Source of the DNA: Cryptomeria japonica
Lineage: Eukaryota; Streptophyta; Pinopsida; Cupressales; Cupressaceae
Direction of reading: 5' to 3'
DNA length: 64,000 nucleotides
NCBI RefSeq assembly: GCF_030272615.1
Contig: NC_081409.1
Coordinates: 530,692,291 to 530,756,290 of the forward strand
In this document: positions 32,868 through 43,320 of the stretch, in pieces
Layout of the letters: each line of letters opens with the position of its first letter
Numbering within the stretch: the first letter of the stretch is position 1
Notes under the pieces: generated by a model
Database searches by the model: none
What the model was told of the DNA's origin: nothing
Seen by the model: only the letters and a program-made list of their open reading frames with translations
Program-made: the position numbers and the translations under genes

Positions 32868-35708
32868 ATGTCTATTGAAACAAGGTTCCAAGCACCAATG
32901 ATACAACAAAGTTTGACATATCAACCGACAATGCAATCACAATTATATCCAACCCAACAACAAGGCAATATCGATCAAACTTTTTATGATGAGACAAGTC
33001 TCCAAATACAAAAACTGGAGGAGAAACTAGCTCAAGAAGAGGAGATATTGGAACAAAGAGTGAAAAACATTAAGAAGAATAGATCACAAATGTCCAAAAT
33101 GTTTAAAAAATTTCCAGGTCAAAATCTAAAGATTGAGCCAATTGATGTAAGATCTCTTCTTGAATGATCAGACATACCAGCTCTCCTCTCCCAAATAGAG
33201 ATGATGAAACAATTTCAAGAAAGGAGACAACATCAATTTCAACATTATGTGCCTCCACAACAAGAACAAGAAGGTGTTTACTATCAATCAGATTTTCAAC
33301 CATCACAACCAATTGTTCAATAGTTCGAACATTTCCAAAAGACACAACCAATGGTCCAACATATACAACCAACACAACCAATGGTCCAATTTCAACAATA
33401 TGTCCAACCAACTATACAATGTCAACAAATAGTTCAACCAATGGTGGAATATCAATGTCAACAACTACAACCAAACATTCAAAAACAAAGGTTGCAGCAC
33501 ACACCAACCCAAGTTTCAAACATGTCAGAACAATTGAACCAATTTCAAAATCAAAATATGCCATCAGATCAGAACCAACTCCTTGCCAAACAAGTTCAAA
33601 TTTCAGATACAACTACGTCAAAACCTCAAAAGAAAGGTGGCTTTATTGCAAGGCTCTTAAGGAAATTACCAAGTGAGTTCTTTGAGGAAGATCAAGATAA
33701 TACACTTATGTCTAGCAATGCCTCATCCCCCCACAAACAAATTGTCTCTCCAGTGGCATCTATCCCTACACCTTTAGAAGTTTCACAAGAACCTTCCATA
33801 TTGTCCTCATCAAACAATACACCCAAGGATGTAATTATCCAAGGGCTATCCATAATTGATTGCCACGGTAATCCAATTCATGATGCACATCCTTGTCATG
33901 TTTCATAAATACAAGACCCAATGCCACCATGCACTTTATTGCCATTACCTATTTTAGAGGACCCCATTCAAAGTCCCTCTTCCTCATGTTCAAGCATTGA
34001 TTCCTTGCCAGAATCCATCACAAATGTTCAAAGTGCATTTCCTTCATGCCAAAACATTGATCCCTTGCCAAAATCCCCTATGCATATCCAAAGTCCAACC
34101 CCATGTCAAGAGGATAATTTAGAGCATGAAGAAACGTGTCCTAAAGAAAATCAAGATCAAGATCCCGAAACCTAATCATCCCATCCAATTGTTGACTAGG
34201 ATCTCATCTTCCCAAAAACTCATGATGATTCCCCTATTCTTGTCCATCCTATCCAAAGTCCTATTGACACTCCATTCCTCGAGCAAGATCAAGATATCCT
34301 AGTTCATCCAATCCCAAACGATCCCCTTCCATTTCATGAACACAATTTCCTTTCAAATCCCATTGACATTCCACTTCCTAAGAAAGATCAAGATATCCTT
34401 TCCATCCTTTCCGATGATCCCATTAAAAGTCAAGAGCAAAGCACCTTTAAAGAGGATTCCAATGATCTTCCTCCTTGTCAAGATCAAATTATTCCTTCAG
34501 ATCCTCCACAAGATCCACTTGTTCCTCCATCTCCTTGTCTTAATGCTCCATATACACTCCAAGATATCATTTCTTTTGATGATCCCATTATTTCTCCCAT
34601 TCCATCTCTTGAAGAGCCTGTCATTGAACCATGTCCACCACATGATCCTAATCCTCCTCATGATTCTAATGTATCAGTGCAAGATGTTCATGAACCCTCG
34701 ACATGCACAATGGGTTCTTCCACTTTGGTGAAATCCGATCCACTTCAAGATCTCATTATTTCTCTCATATCATATCCACCTCATAATGGACTCGTGTCAT
34801 CTTCCCAAAGAAAAGAGTATCCTACAAGTCACAATATTCATAAAGGCAAAGGAGTAGATCTCCATAAGAAAGAACCCCTCCATATCAAAGAAAATTTTAA
34901 GGGTCATGTCTACACAAATCACTCTCAAGACATTGGTATCCCTCCATCAAAATCAAAACATGCACCTTCCCCATCATACCTTCCATCCATCTTAGGTCCT
35001 TATATTCCTTCATCCTCTATGCAAGGTCAGAAAAGGCACACATCCTTGAGTAAATTTCATCAATCCAAAAGAAGTCCATTTCATTCATATTCATCCATGC
35101 ATTCCTTTCCTCCTCCAAGCAATTTGGATGCCAAGTATAAACGTCATAAGTCTAGCAATCCACATGTATTCAAGGATCAACATGTCCAATCTAATCAACA
35201 TGTCAAAGAAAAGAAAAATATGATCCAAAAAGAAAAAGAAATATCCAAAAGGTCACAAAGGCCCATTGCTCAAAAACAAAAGTCAAAATATATATGGGTT
35301 CCTAAATCCCTTGTGCAAGCAATGCACTCCAAGGAACCACAAAAGCATGAAAAATCAAAAACCATGTGGATCCCTAAGCGGCTCCTTGAAGCACAAAAGC
35401 CTAAAGAAACATCAAAATTGGCATCTACAATTGCTATTCCTCCATCCAAACATTCCAAGTCTATTCCTCCATCACCTTCTTTATCCATTTTGGGCCCTTA
35501 TGTCCCAAAATCCATATACTTTCCTCCATCAAAATCTCAATATCCAAAATACATCTTTCCTCCATCAGTCCATCACCCCTCAAGGTGTGTGCCAATGTCG
35601 ATCTTGCCAACATTTCCATCCACTGAAGTCCAGTTCTTCCAATACCCTATCCATTATCCAATGCATATTTTCCATCCTTCGATCCCTTTGATCCAATCCT
35701 TTGCATAA
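32868..35708 (+). pseudogene. Element D single long ORF, 947 codons, five nonsense changes
   Basis: From the ATG at 32868 (MSIETRFQAPM) one frame runs to TAA at 35706-35708 without a shift. It is broken only by TGA 33165, TAG 33321, TAA 33906, TAA 34173 and TAG 34197. Segments in order: a predicted coiled coil (LQIQKLEEKLAQEEEILEQR), a Q-rich stretch with PMVQ repeats, a basic patch (GFIARLLRKLPSEFFEED), an acidic D/P-rich stretch with many QDQD and DDPI units, and a basic S/P/H/K-rich C-terminus with paired repeats (IWVPKSLVQA and MWIPKRLLEA; SILGPYIP and SILGPYVP). There is no zinc knuckle, capsid, protease or RT motif. I do not recognise it. Position after the leader suggests a replaced or highly diverged gag. 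Confidence 0.65.
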
Positions 35709-35954
35709 ATCCTTTCCTTAATTTCATCTCTTTTTCCATGTCCTTATCCTACCAATGTCTTTGAGCATACTTTTAAAGGTCATGGTCCATTTTTTTTTCA
35801 AGGCTACTATCCAAAAAAAAAAAAAGATGCTTGAGTCCTTCTTCCATCCCCTATCATGTGTCCATCTTCTCTTGAAAAAGTCAAAATACAAAAAAAAAAG
35901 TGAGAAAAAAAGAAAAAGAAAAAAAAAATGTAAAGCAAAAATAATTCGTCCACT

Positions 35955-36020
35955 GGTGAAAACCTGGCAAACAGGTGCCTTGGGCAAGTGCCATGATGAA
36001 AACCTCGCATACAGGCGTCA
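35955..36020 (+). other. Tandem GAAAA hairpin motifs in element D
   Basis: GGTGAAAACCTGGCAAACAG with an ACCTG/CAGGT stem, then a second copy with inner CCT/AGG pairing and an outer CATGA/TCATG stem. The form is the same as at 60173 in B, with different paired bases. Confidence 0.65.
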
Positions 36021-36719
36021 TGCGTAATTTATGAACTTCTTGCACACCACACTTGGGGGCAGGTTTTATCCTATCATATCCTTTTGTCCTTCATTGTTCC
36101 ATTATGCTATCGAACCCCTATCATTACCCTTCATATCCTATTGCCCTACATTATCCTATCATACCATGTCATACTCCTCCATTATCCTATTGTCCCTCAT
36201 GTCCATTTTCCCTTTCCACCTTTGATATTGACAAGGGTGAGGATCATCATGAGCATTATGCATCTTGTTTGCAGCTTTTAGTCCATCATAGCTTTTGGTA
36301 TTTATCCATTTGCTTATTATAACCTTTCATCTATATTCCCTAGCTTATTGCAACTTTCTACCACTATCCCGTATCCTATCCCAATCTTCAATCCATGTCC
36401 CTTATCCATTCTTGGTCTTGCTTATCCTATCCATATCTTATCACTATCCATACACTCTTTTTCAATCCTTGATCTTGATCTGACATAAGGATGCAAAATT
36501 TAAATATGGTTTCAAAAACCTCTTGACATGTCCCTCATGCCATTTCAATACTTTACATTGTCATATCCAGTCTCTTGTCCCATCACGCCATAGCCCTTGA
36601 AAATTGCATCCGCATTGTCTCCATGATAAAAGGCCTTTGTCTTCCCTCTATCCACTATCATTTCAAAAAGCCTATTTATTCACCTATCATATTCCTTTCC
36701 TTGCTAGACATTGGGAGCA

Positions 36720-37010
36720 AAATCCAAAAAAATTGAAAAATGTCCTGAAATAATCCAAAAAACTGAAAAATATCCTGAAATAATCCAAAAAAATCAAATA
36801 ATGTCCTTAAAAAATCTCTAAAAAATGAAAAATGTCCTGAAAAAATCCCTAAAAAGTCAAATAAAGTCCTGAAAAAAATCTTTAAAAATTGAATAATGTC
36901 CTGAAAAAATCATAAAAAATCAAATAATGTCCTAAAAAATCCCTAAAAATCGAAAAATGTCCTGAAATAATCCCTAAAAATCATAAAATGTCCTGAAAAA
37001 AAATGAACAC
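36720..37010 (+). repeat. AAAATGTCCTGAAA short tandem repeat
   Basis: About a dozen degenerate units built on AATGTCCTGAAAAAATCCYT. Similar units follow pol in element B (60097-60140). Confidence 0.85.
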
Positions 37011-37886
37011 AAAAAAAATTATAAAAACTCGAAAAGCAAAACAAAAACAATATCCCTTTTGTGCATAAGACAGATCACTGAGCATCCCTCCAATGACACG
37101 CAATCAATCAAACATTGTGCTTTCATGAAATCATGCATAAACAGATGAACTTTTCAATCAACCAGACATTCAAACTGATCAAAATTGTCATATCAATCAA
37201 CCTCAAAATCATTTGTCCTTGTCTCTACTATCATGGGTCTTATACAGGGTGTGGTATACTTGAAACCAGACTGTGTCCTGTCTTAGATGGGGTACTGCAT
37301 GTCCTGAAACCAGACAGCATGATCATCCTATCAACACTTTCAACTTTTGACAATGAAGATCAAGATGTTTGTTTGACTTGTTGGAATTAGCGAGTCTTAT
37401 CATTTATTGATTTATCTTCGATCATGTTCCTATGTTGCTCGATGATGTCACTGAGTGATTTAGAGTGACCGGGATGGTTCATGGTCCCTTTCTTTTTTGT
37501 TGTGATTGTTGTTTGTCTACAATGTGTATGTCTTTTGCAAAAAGGGTTGCATTTCAGCTCTGGCCTTCAATGCCATGATGCTACGCATCCATTTTTCTAT
37601 ATTAAATAAAGGTTCTCACCTACTTCTGTGCATTGGTGAAAGCAAGTTTTTCTTCATCGCTAACTGTCCTCTATCTAATTTCTGCTTACTAACATTTCTT
37701 CCATTAGTCTTGGCAGTCCATTTGATCCGTTCGAACCTATTGTGTTCTATTATTCTTATCGATCAATTGGCCTCTTTTCTGGATGTTTCCGGCCAATTCC
37801 TCGAGGGGGCATGCATATGTCATTGTTATTGTCTAGGGCATTTTCATTATTGTTCTTTGAAACAACACTTAAAATCGCATTGTCTC

Positions 37887-37900
37887 AAAGAGGGGCAAAA
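37887..37900 (+). promoter_or_regulatory. Element D polypurine tract
   Basis: AAAGAGGGGCAAAA directly before TGTAGACACC of the 3' LTR. Identical to the tract of A. It would prime plus-strand DNA synthesis. Confidence 0.88.
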
Positions 37901-39350
37901 TGTAGACACCTAAAAATGGTCAACGCTTGCGAAATCGTACTTTAACATTTATGCATTGCCTTATTTTAGGGTTTTTGCATCGCATTAACATTTCTCCTAT
38001 GTCACGCACTTGGTCTTTATCATTTACGAGCATTGAGTCTTTCTTCTACATTCTTCAAGTTGTCTCGCTTTCGAAATTGGTCTTGTCGACAACAATCTTC
38101 AGTCATGATTTTGGTCAATCTTATCCTGTCGCATCAATGTGCGTGCTAATTTGTCATCATTTTGGACATCATCAATCCTAATTAGGGTGTTGTCCTCTTG
38201 TCAATCTTGTTGTTTTGTGATCAATTTGTCATTGATCGTTATCATTTTTGATGTTGTTGTTTTGCGTTATCATTTTCAATCTTGTCATTTTGCGATCAAT
38301 TTGTCATTGATCGTCGTCCTTCTCAATTGTGTTAATTTGGATCAATTTGTCATTATTCCTTGTAAATTGGTGCATTTATCAATCAAATCATTTATCAATT
38401 CAAAATCATGATCGAATCAATATCAAATCAAGTTTATATCAAGACCAAATTATTGTCCTTGCATTTCTAATTTAACCTTGTTTGTCATTTTCTCTCCATT
38501 TTCTCTTTAGGATAAATGATTTATTTTTTTATCCTAAGTCTCCTTGTCACAATTAAATGTTTATTTAATTGGATAATTAATCTCCTCTCTTTGTGTGAAT
38601 TAATTGATAAATGAAAAATTGTTAATTAATTCACTTAATTCCTAATTTCATTAATTTCTAATTTCCTAATTTCCAATTCATTAATTTCCACCTAATTTTC
38701 TAATTTGTCAAATTCAATTTCCACCTAATTAATTTCTGTCTAGTCTTTCCCTATTTTTGTGCTTCGGTGGAAGCATGAATTTCTCATGCATCATACTTTT
38801 GGCATAGCAAGATGTCATAAGCTTCTAGTCCTCTAACCTTTGCATTGCCAATATGTCATAATTCATGACATAGAAGGTGTCATAACCTTCTTTCTTCAAC
38901 TCAATTGTGCCATTTTTGAAATCAATTGCCTCTAATGTCAATTTAATGCTAATCTTGTCTTTTCTCTAATTTATCTATAAATTGGATGAATTTCTTCAAT
39001 CAAGGCCCCTGATCCCCAACTAATCACATTATCAAACGAATCGATTCCCGAATCAATCATGCTTCGAGTATTCTTGAGCAATCATCTTGTCTACTTGCTT
39101 TCATATCATGCTTATGCACTAGTAGGTGAGATCCACAAACAAAGCTATTTGAAGGAGAAAGAAGAACAATGGAGCCACATGAAGGAGATATTCAAGTCTT
39201 CATTTGGTTTTCTTAGTTTTCAATCTTGAATGTCTTGTTTTCATGTCTTTATTGGATGTAATTAGGATTGATCATTTCATTTGTGCTTTTGTGATTGAGC
39301 TATGACTAATGTTTATATTTGCTTTGATGATTTCCGATTTCCTAGCTACA
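37901..39350 (+). repeat. Element D 3' LTR
   Basis: Starts TGTAGACACC and ends TAGCTACA. It is longer than the 5' copy mainly through an extra segment of about 78 bp near 38205-38290 that partly duplicates adjacent sequence. Confidence 0.92.
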
Positions 39351-39780
39351 ATTAGCAATACCATACATCTCACATCTTTATCATTATCATACATCTCATT
39401 TTCAAGATACATCTCATACATCATCCATCATCCATCAAATATCAAATCACATACATCTATCCAAGCATTGCATCACCATCATAGAAGCATCAAAATCATA
39501 TATAAAGCATCATCCTTGAAACACATCACATGAGGATCAAAGAAAATGGTGTTGTATATATATATACAAAATGATCAAGTACAAAATATGTCATGTCTAT
39601 CCCAAAATTAAAAAAAATGATCCAAATATATTGGAGACAAGGTCTCTCAGGCATGACTATCTCCTGACGGCGATGGTCTCGCGACAGATGTCTTAGCACT
39701 GGGATCCCCAGGTGGATCCTGACGAGTAGGCCCTGTCACGCCTCTTCTCTCTATCCTCGACCTAGTCTGCCTAGATTGAC
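39351..39780. repeat. Right copy of the duplicated flank of element D
   Basis: Begins ATTAGCAATACCAT directly after the 3' LTR and matches 28988-29473, including the end of the antisense PMD gene. Confidence 0.9.
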
Positions 39781-41689
39781 TAGATCTCATCACGGTGAAA
39801 CTAGGAACTCTACGCTCCCTAGGCACCGCATTCTCATAATGTTGTCGGTAATACTTAGCCTCCTTGGCTGTGTACGCCAACTCCCTTAGGGTGTCTCTCA
39901 TCAAGCCACCTATCGCTGCTCTCTCCAAGCTATCTGCTTGAGCCTCGGCTCGACCCAACCACTCCAAAACTATATCCCACTTAATAGTCAGCTGCGTAAT
40001 CTGACATTGATGCACCAATAACTGTGTCTACAGATGCTGCATTGACAACTATAAAGACCTAATCTGATCATCCTCCTAGTGAGTAGGAATTTGAATCTGG
40101 AAGGGCACTTGTGTAGTGGTACCCCCTGTCCCTCTCCCTATCCTCGACACTGGTGGGGGTAAGACATTTGACCTCCTCCTCTGGGCCGACCATCTAAAAT
40201 CATCTGTCTCTCTCACAACTCCTATCACCTCTCCTACCCTCCCCTCACCACCAGCTCCAATAGCCAAACCTCCCCTCCCTCTATCCTCCACAACCCGCTG
40301 CACAACTCTCTCCACCCGTATCCCTCTGTCAACACTAGCTCCACCTCTATCCCCTCTCCTCCCCCGATCAACTCTCCCCTATCCCCACACTGACCTTGGC
40401 CACCTCCTCCACCATCTCCACCGTCATCACCTCCACCATCCCCACCTCCCTCATCCAGCTCCTCTCCCTCCTCTCCCCATCTCCCTAACCTCTCATGCTT
40501 CTCATCCTCATCATCATCAAAAGTGGGAATCATCTCCATTGGATCTGATATCCTGGCCATTGCATGAGCCACAAAGAGTGTTGCGAACTCATCAGTCATC
40601 CCCACATCCACTATCCCATAGGCATAGTCCCATATCTGGCTGGCTAGGTGAAATAACTCCTCAACTACCACCATGCTATTAATAGTGGGTCCCCATTCTA
40701 GTACATCTTGCCTCTGTCGAGCATACAAGCATGCTCCCTATGGTATCTCCTATTGTCATCCATACTGCCGCAACACTTGGTTGTGCAAAAATCTCTCAAT
40801 AACAAAGGGTGTCTGCCCTATCAGAAATTGGGACATGTAGACATAAGGCATCTCCATCCCATCCTATGCCCACACCTTGCAATCCATATATGGTCTCCAG
40901 ATGACTGTGTCAATATCGTCAAGCACTCACCTCAAATGCTCTAGTTTGCCCAGCTTATGCTGGACAACTATTCCTCTATATCCATATGCATACACATGAC
41001 CAACTAGCCTATCTCTGTGAGCAAGTGGCCTAGCTGTAGGAATATGCTCCCATGCCCATACCTGTAGTAGCATAACCCCAGCTGATAGACTATTGTATCC
41101 CAAGTAAACTACCTGATGCAGATCCCTATATAAGTGGGCCAACATAGCAGACCCCCATGCAAATTGGCGACCCTGTGTCACCATGTCCTCCAAGACCAAC
41201 CCCCATCCTACTGCCAGTCCCTTCGACCTACGGTCGGGACATAAGAAGCCACCTATGAATCCTGCTAGCACTGATGGTAGAGGAGCATAATCCAAATCAA
41301 TAAACTCCTGCCATGGGATCTCATACCCCTGAATATGCTCATCATACAAAATCCAGCGAAGAGTATCTATCCTGACCTCCTTAGTCTGCTCATATGGTAA
41401 AAGTGCACCTACCATAGGAATCCACAAAATCTAGTAGCAATCATCAGGTGTCACTATGATCTCACTTGTCACCAAATGAAAGGTGTTGGTGTCACTATGC
41501 CACCTCTCAGCCAAAGGTGTCAATAAACCCCAATTAATGATATACCAAGGCATCTCTAACAAAGAGGATAGTCCACACCTCTCAATAATATCCCTATCTG
41601 CCTGTGTCATTCATGGTATCAACTACCACAGTCTCAGAAATCACTCTCGTGACTGCACAACCTCAAGCCGCTCTTGTTGCAAACAAAAC

Positions 41690-42130
41690 ATGTCCAATAT
41701 CAATTTCCTCATCAAACCAATTCATATCAAAATCAAATTCATATCAACTTGAAACATTGAAAATCTAATCAAGTTCCACATCATATCAAATCCATATCAA
41801 TATTAGATCATTTCAACTTGAAACAATGCAATTAAACTCAAGTTATCTATCAAACATCCATATCATTTTGTAAAACAACTCAAGTTCCATAGCCATATCA
41901 ACTTGTAAAACAACTCAAATTCCACATTCACATCAACTTGTAAAACACCTCAAGTTCCACAGCCATATCAACTTGTAAAACAATTCAAGTTCCATAGCCA
42001 TATCAACTTGAAAAACAACTCAAGTCCCACATTTACATCAACTTGAAACAATGCATATCAAATCAAGTTCATATCAAATCCACATCATATCAAATCCATA
42101 TCAACATCAGATCAACATCAACTTGAAACA
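41690..42130 (-). repeat. Minisatellite in the antisense gene's intron (about 45-bp unit)
   Basis: Repeated CATATCAACTTG, AAAACAACTCAAGTTCCACA and AAATCAAGTTCATATC phrases. It lies between the predicted acceptor and the word array of the antisense gene. Confidence 0.85.
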
Positions 42131-42309
42131 TTGAAAATCAAATCAAGTTATCTATCAAAAAATCCCACATCAAAACTCATATCAGACAATTTCTCAAAAC
42201 AACGACAACAGACATGCAAACTAACTATCACACCCATCCCGGAAAAATTGGCCAAACACCTAGATATCTTTCTTCATCTCATAAATCGTCACCAAATCCC
42301 ATTTTCCCA

Positions 42310-42765
42310 ATTTTTTTCTACCCATGCGCTGAAATTTTTTATCCATGCGCTACACTGCTCGACATGCGCTATCCAAAAATCTCCATGTGCTACAAAATTA
42401 ACCCTAAGCGCTAACCTACACCTATGCGCTACCCTGATCTATTAATGCACCACCCAAAACACCCTAAGTGCTAAAAAATGTCTATGCGCTATCCTAATCT
42501 GGCCCTGCACTACAAAACTACCCCAATGCGCTAGGTCACACCTACGCGCTAGCCTAGCCTACCCATGCGACCCCCTACTAACCCTTTGCACTAGGTCTTC
42601 CTGATGCGCTACCATTTTCCCCCTATGCGCTAGCCTATGAACCCGCTGCGCTAACCAACCCTACTCAGAAACTACTCTAGTTCCTAAAACTCGACGCGCT
42701 ACCCTTTGTTTCATATGCGCTAGGGTGCAGACCCTACGCACTAACCCACGAAAACCCGCGTGCAA
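42310..42765 (-). repeat. Element A word array in the antisense gene's intron (TAGCGCAT)
   Basis: About 20 copies of ATGCGCTA on the plus strand, so TAGCGCAT along the antisense transcript, with decayed forms (TGTGCTA, AGTGCTA, TGCACTA), at about 20-25 bp spacing. It is the same word as in A's leader. Confidence 0.9.
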
Positions 42766-42839
42766 ATTTGGAAAATATAACTAAGAATGACAAAACAAAA
42801 AGCAAAAAGGGGCCAAAATTGATGACTTCCTGGTGATCC

Positions 42840-43306
42840 ATACATGGCGGGCCTCTGATACCTCTGAACACACTCGAAATGATGAGAAGCATGGGGAATC
42901 GGCATTTTGTCTTCTATCCAAATGTCACTTTCTCCAAAGTCAACAAGCACAAATGATCCAAAAGAAATCACTTGTTACCTTTTTATGGGGTAAACGGAAA
43001 TTAGGGTTACATGGTGGAACATGTAAATTGTTCATGGTCTCACTTCTACCCCTAACAAACATCATTATTAGGAGATGAATCAAATCATCGCATTCAACAT
43101 AGACAAAATTTGAAAATGCAATCAAATTAATCAACTCAAATCAAAGTTTCAAATTTTTTATTCATCTCCCGAGGGGGCATTATCAACATCATTTATCAAA
43201 TCTGGGGCACGACATGAACATCTCGATATGACATCACATTGATCATAATCAAATTTTGATGACACATCATTTTTCTTTGAATCAACATGTGCACACATGT
43301 CACTTC
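42840..43306. other. Element A region between antisense gene and polypurine tract
   Basis: Contains the antisense upstream exon start and possible promoter side. CCCGAGGGGGCAT at about 43168 matches CTCGAGGGGGCAT of D at the same distance order before the polypurine tract. No other gene seen. Confidence 0.45.
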
Positions 43307-43320
43307 AAAGAGGGGCAAAA
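43307..43320 (+). promoter_or_regulatory. Element A polypurine tract
   Basis: AAAGAGGGGCAAAA directly before the 3' LTR, identical to that of D. Confidence 0.9.

Larger units (their letters stand above)
35709..37886 (+). other. Element D post-ORF region
   Basis: Non-coding. Contains the paired hairpin motif (35955-36020), pyrimidine-rich CCTATCATATCC phrases (36060-36480), the AAAATGTCCTGAAA repeat (36720-37010), two TGAAACCAGAC motifs (37258-37320) and a CTCGAGGGGGCAT motif (about 37800). ORFs over A- and T-rich runs or pyrimidine runs are low-complexity accidents. Confidence 0.55.
29474..39350 (+). mobile_element. Element D: non-autonomous Tat-like LTR element inserted in A
   Basis: It has LTRs at 29474-30845 and 37901-39350, a PBS, a polypurine tract identical to that of A (AAAGAGGGGCAAAA), a leader homologous to those of B and E, and one long decayed ORF. 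No protease, RT, RNase H or integrase motif was found. It probably moved using enzymes of relatives such as A or B (inference). Confidence 0.88.
39647..42971 (-). pseudogene. Antisense plant-mobile-domain gene of element A
   Basis: Opposite to gag-pol, between pol and the 3' LTR. An upstream exon (42971 to about 42826) ends FECVQRYQRPAMYGSP. After a predicted intron the main exon (about 41655 down) gives ADRDIIERCGL, WHSDTNTFHLVTSEIIVTPDD and LLQVWAWEHIPTARPLAHRD, the landmarks of the plant mobile domain (PMD, as in MAIN/MAIL1 proteins). A tail follows with an acidic, G-rich run (40510-40370), a basic stretch and a probable helix (LGRAEAQADSLERA), ending at 39647. Stops lie near 41437 and 40927 and at a few other points. 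The frame changes near 40300. PMD proteins are nuclear, and MAIN/MAIL1 act in silencing and genome integrity. The role in an element is unknown. Confidence 0.8.

Noticed and set aside
34336-34731. 131-codon hydrophobic ORF
   Set aside because: It is a shadow in another frame of the long element D ORF.
35724-36027. F- or K-rich ORFs on both strands
   Set aside because: They cover runs of A and T after the D ORF and are low complexity.
37506-37913. 135-codon cysteine- and leucine-rich ORF near D's 3' LTR
   Set aside because: It runs over the polypurine tract into the LTR and has no recognisable domain.
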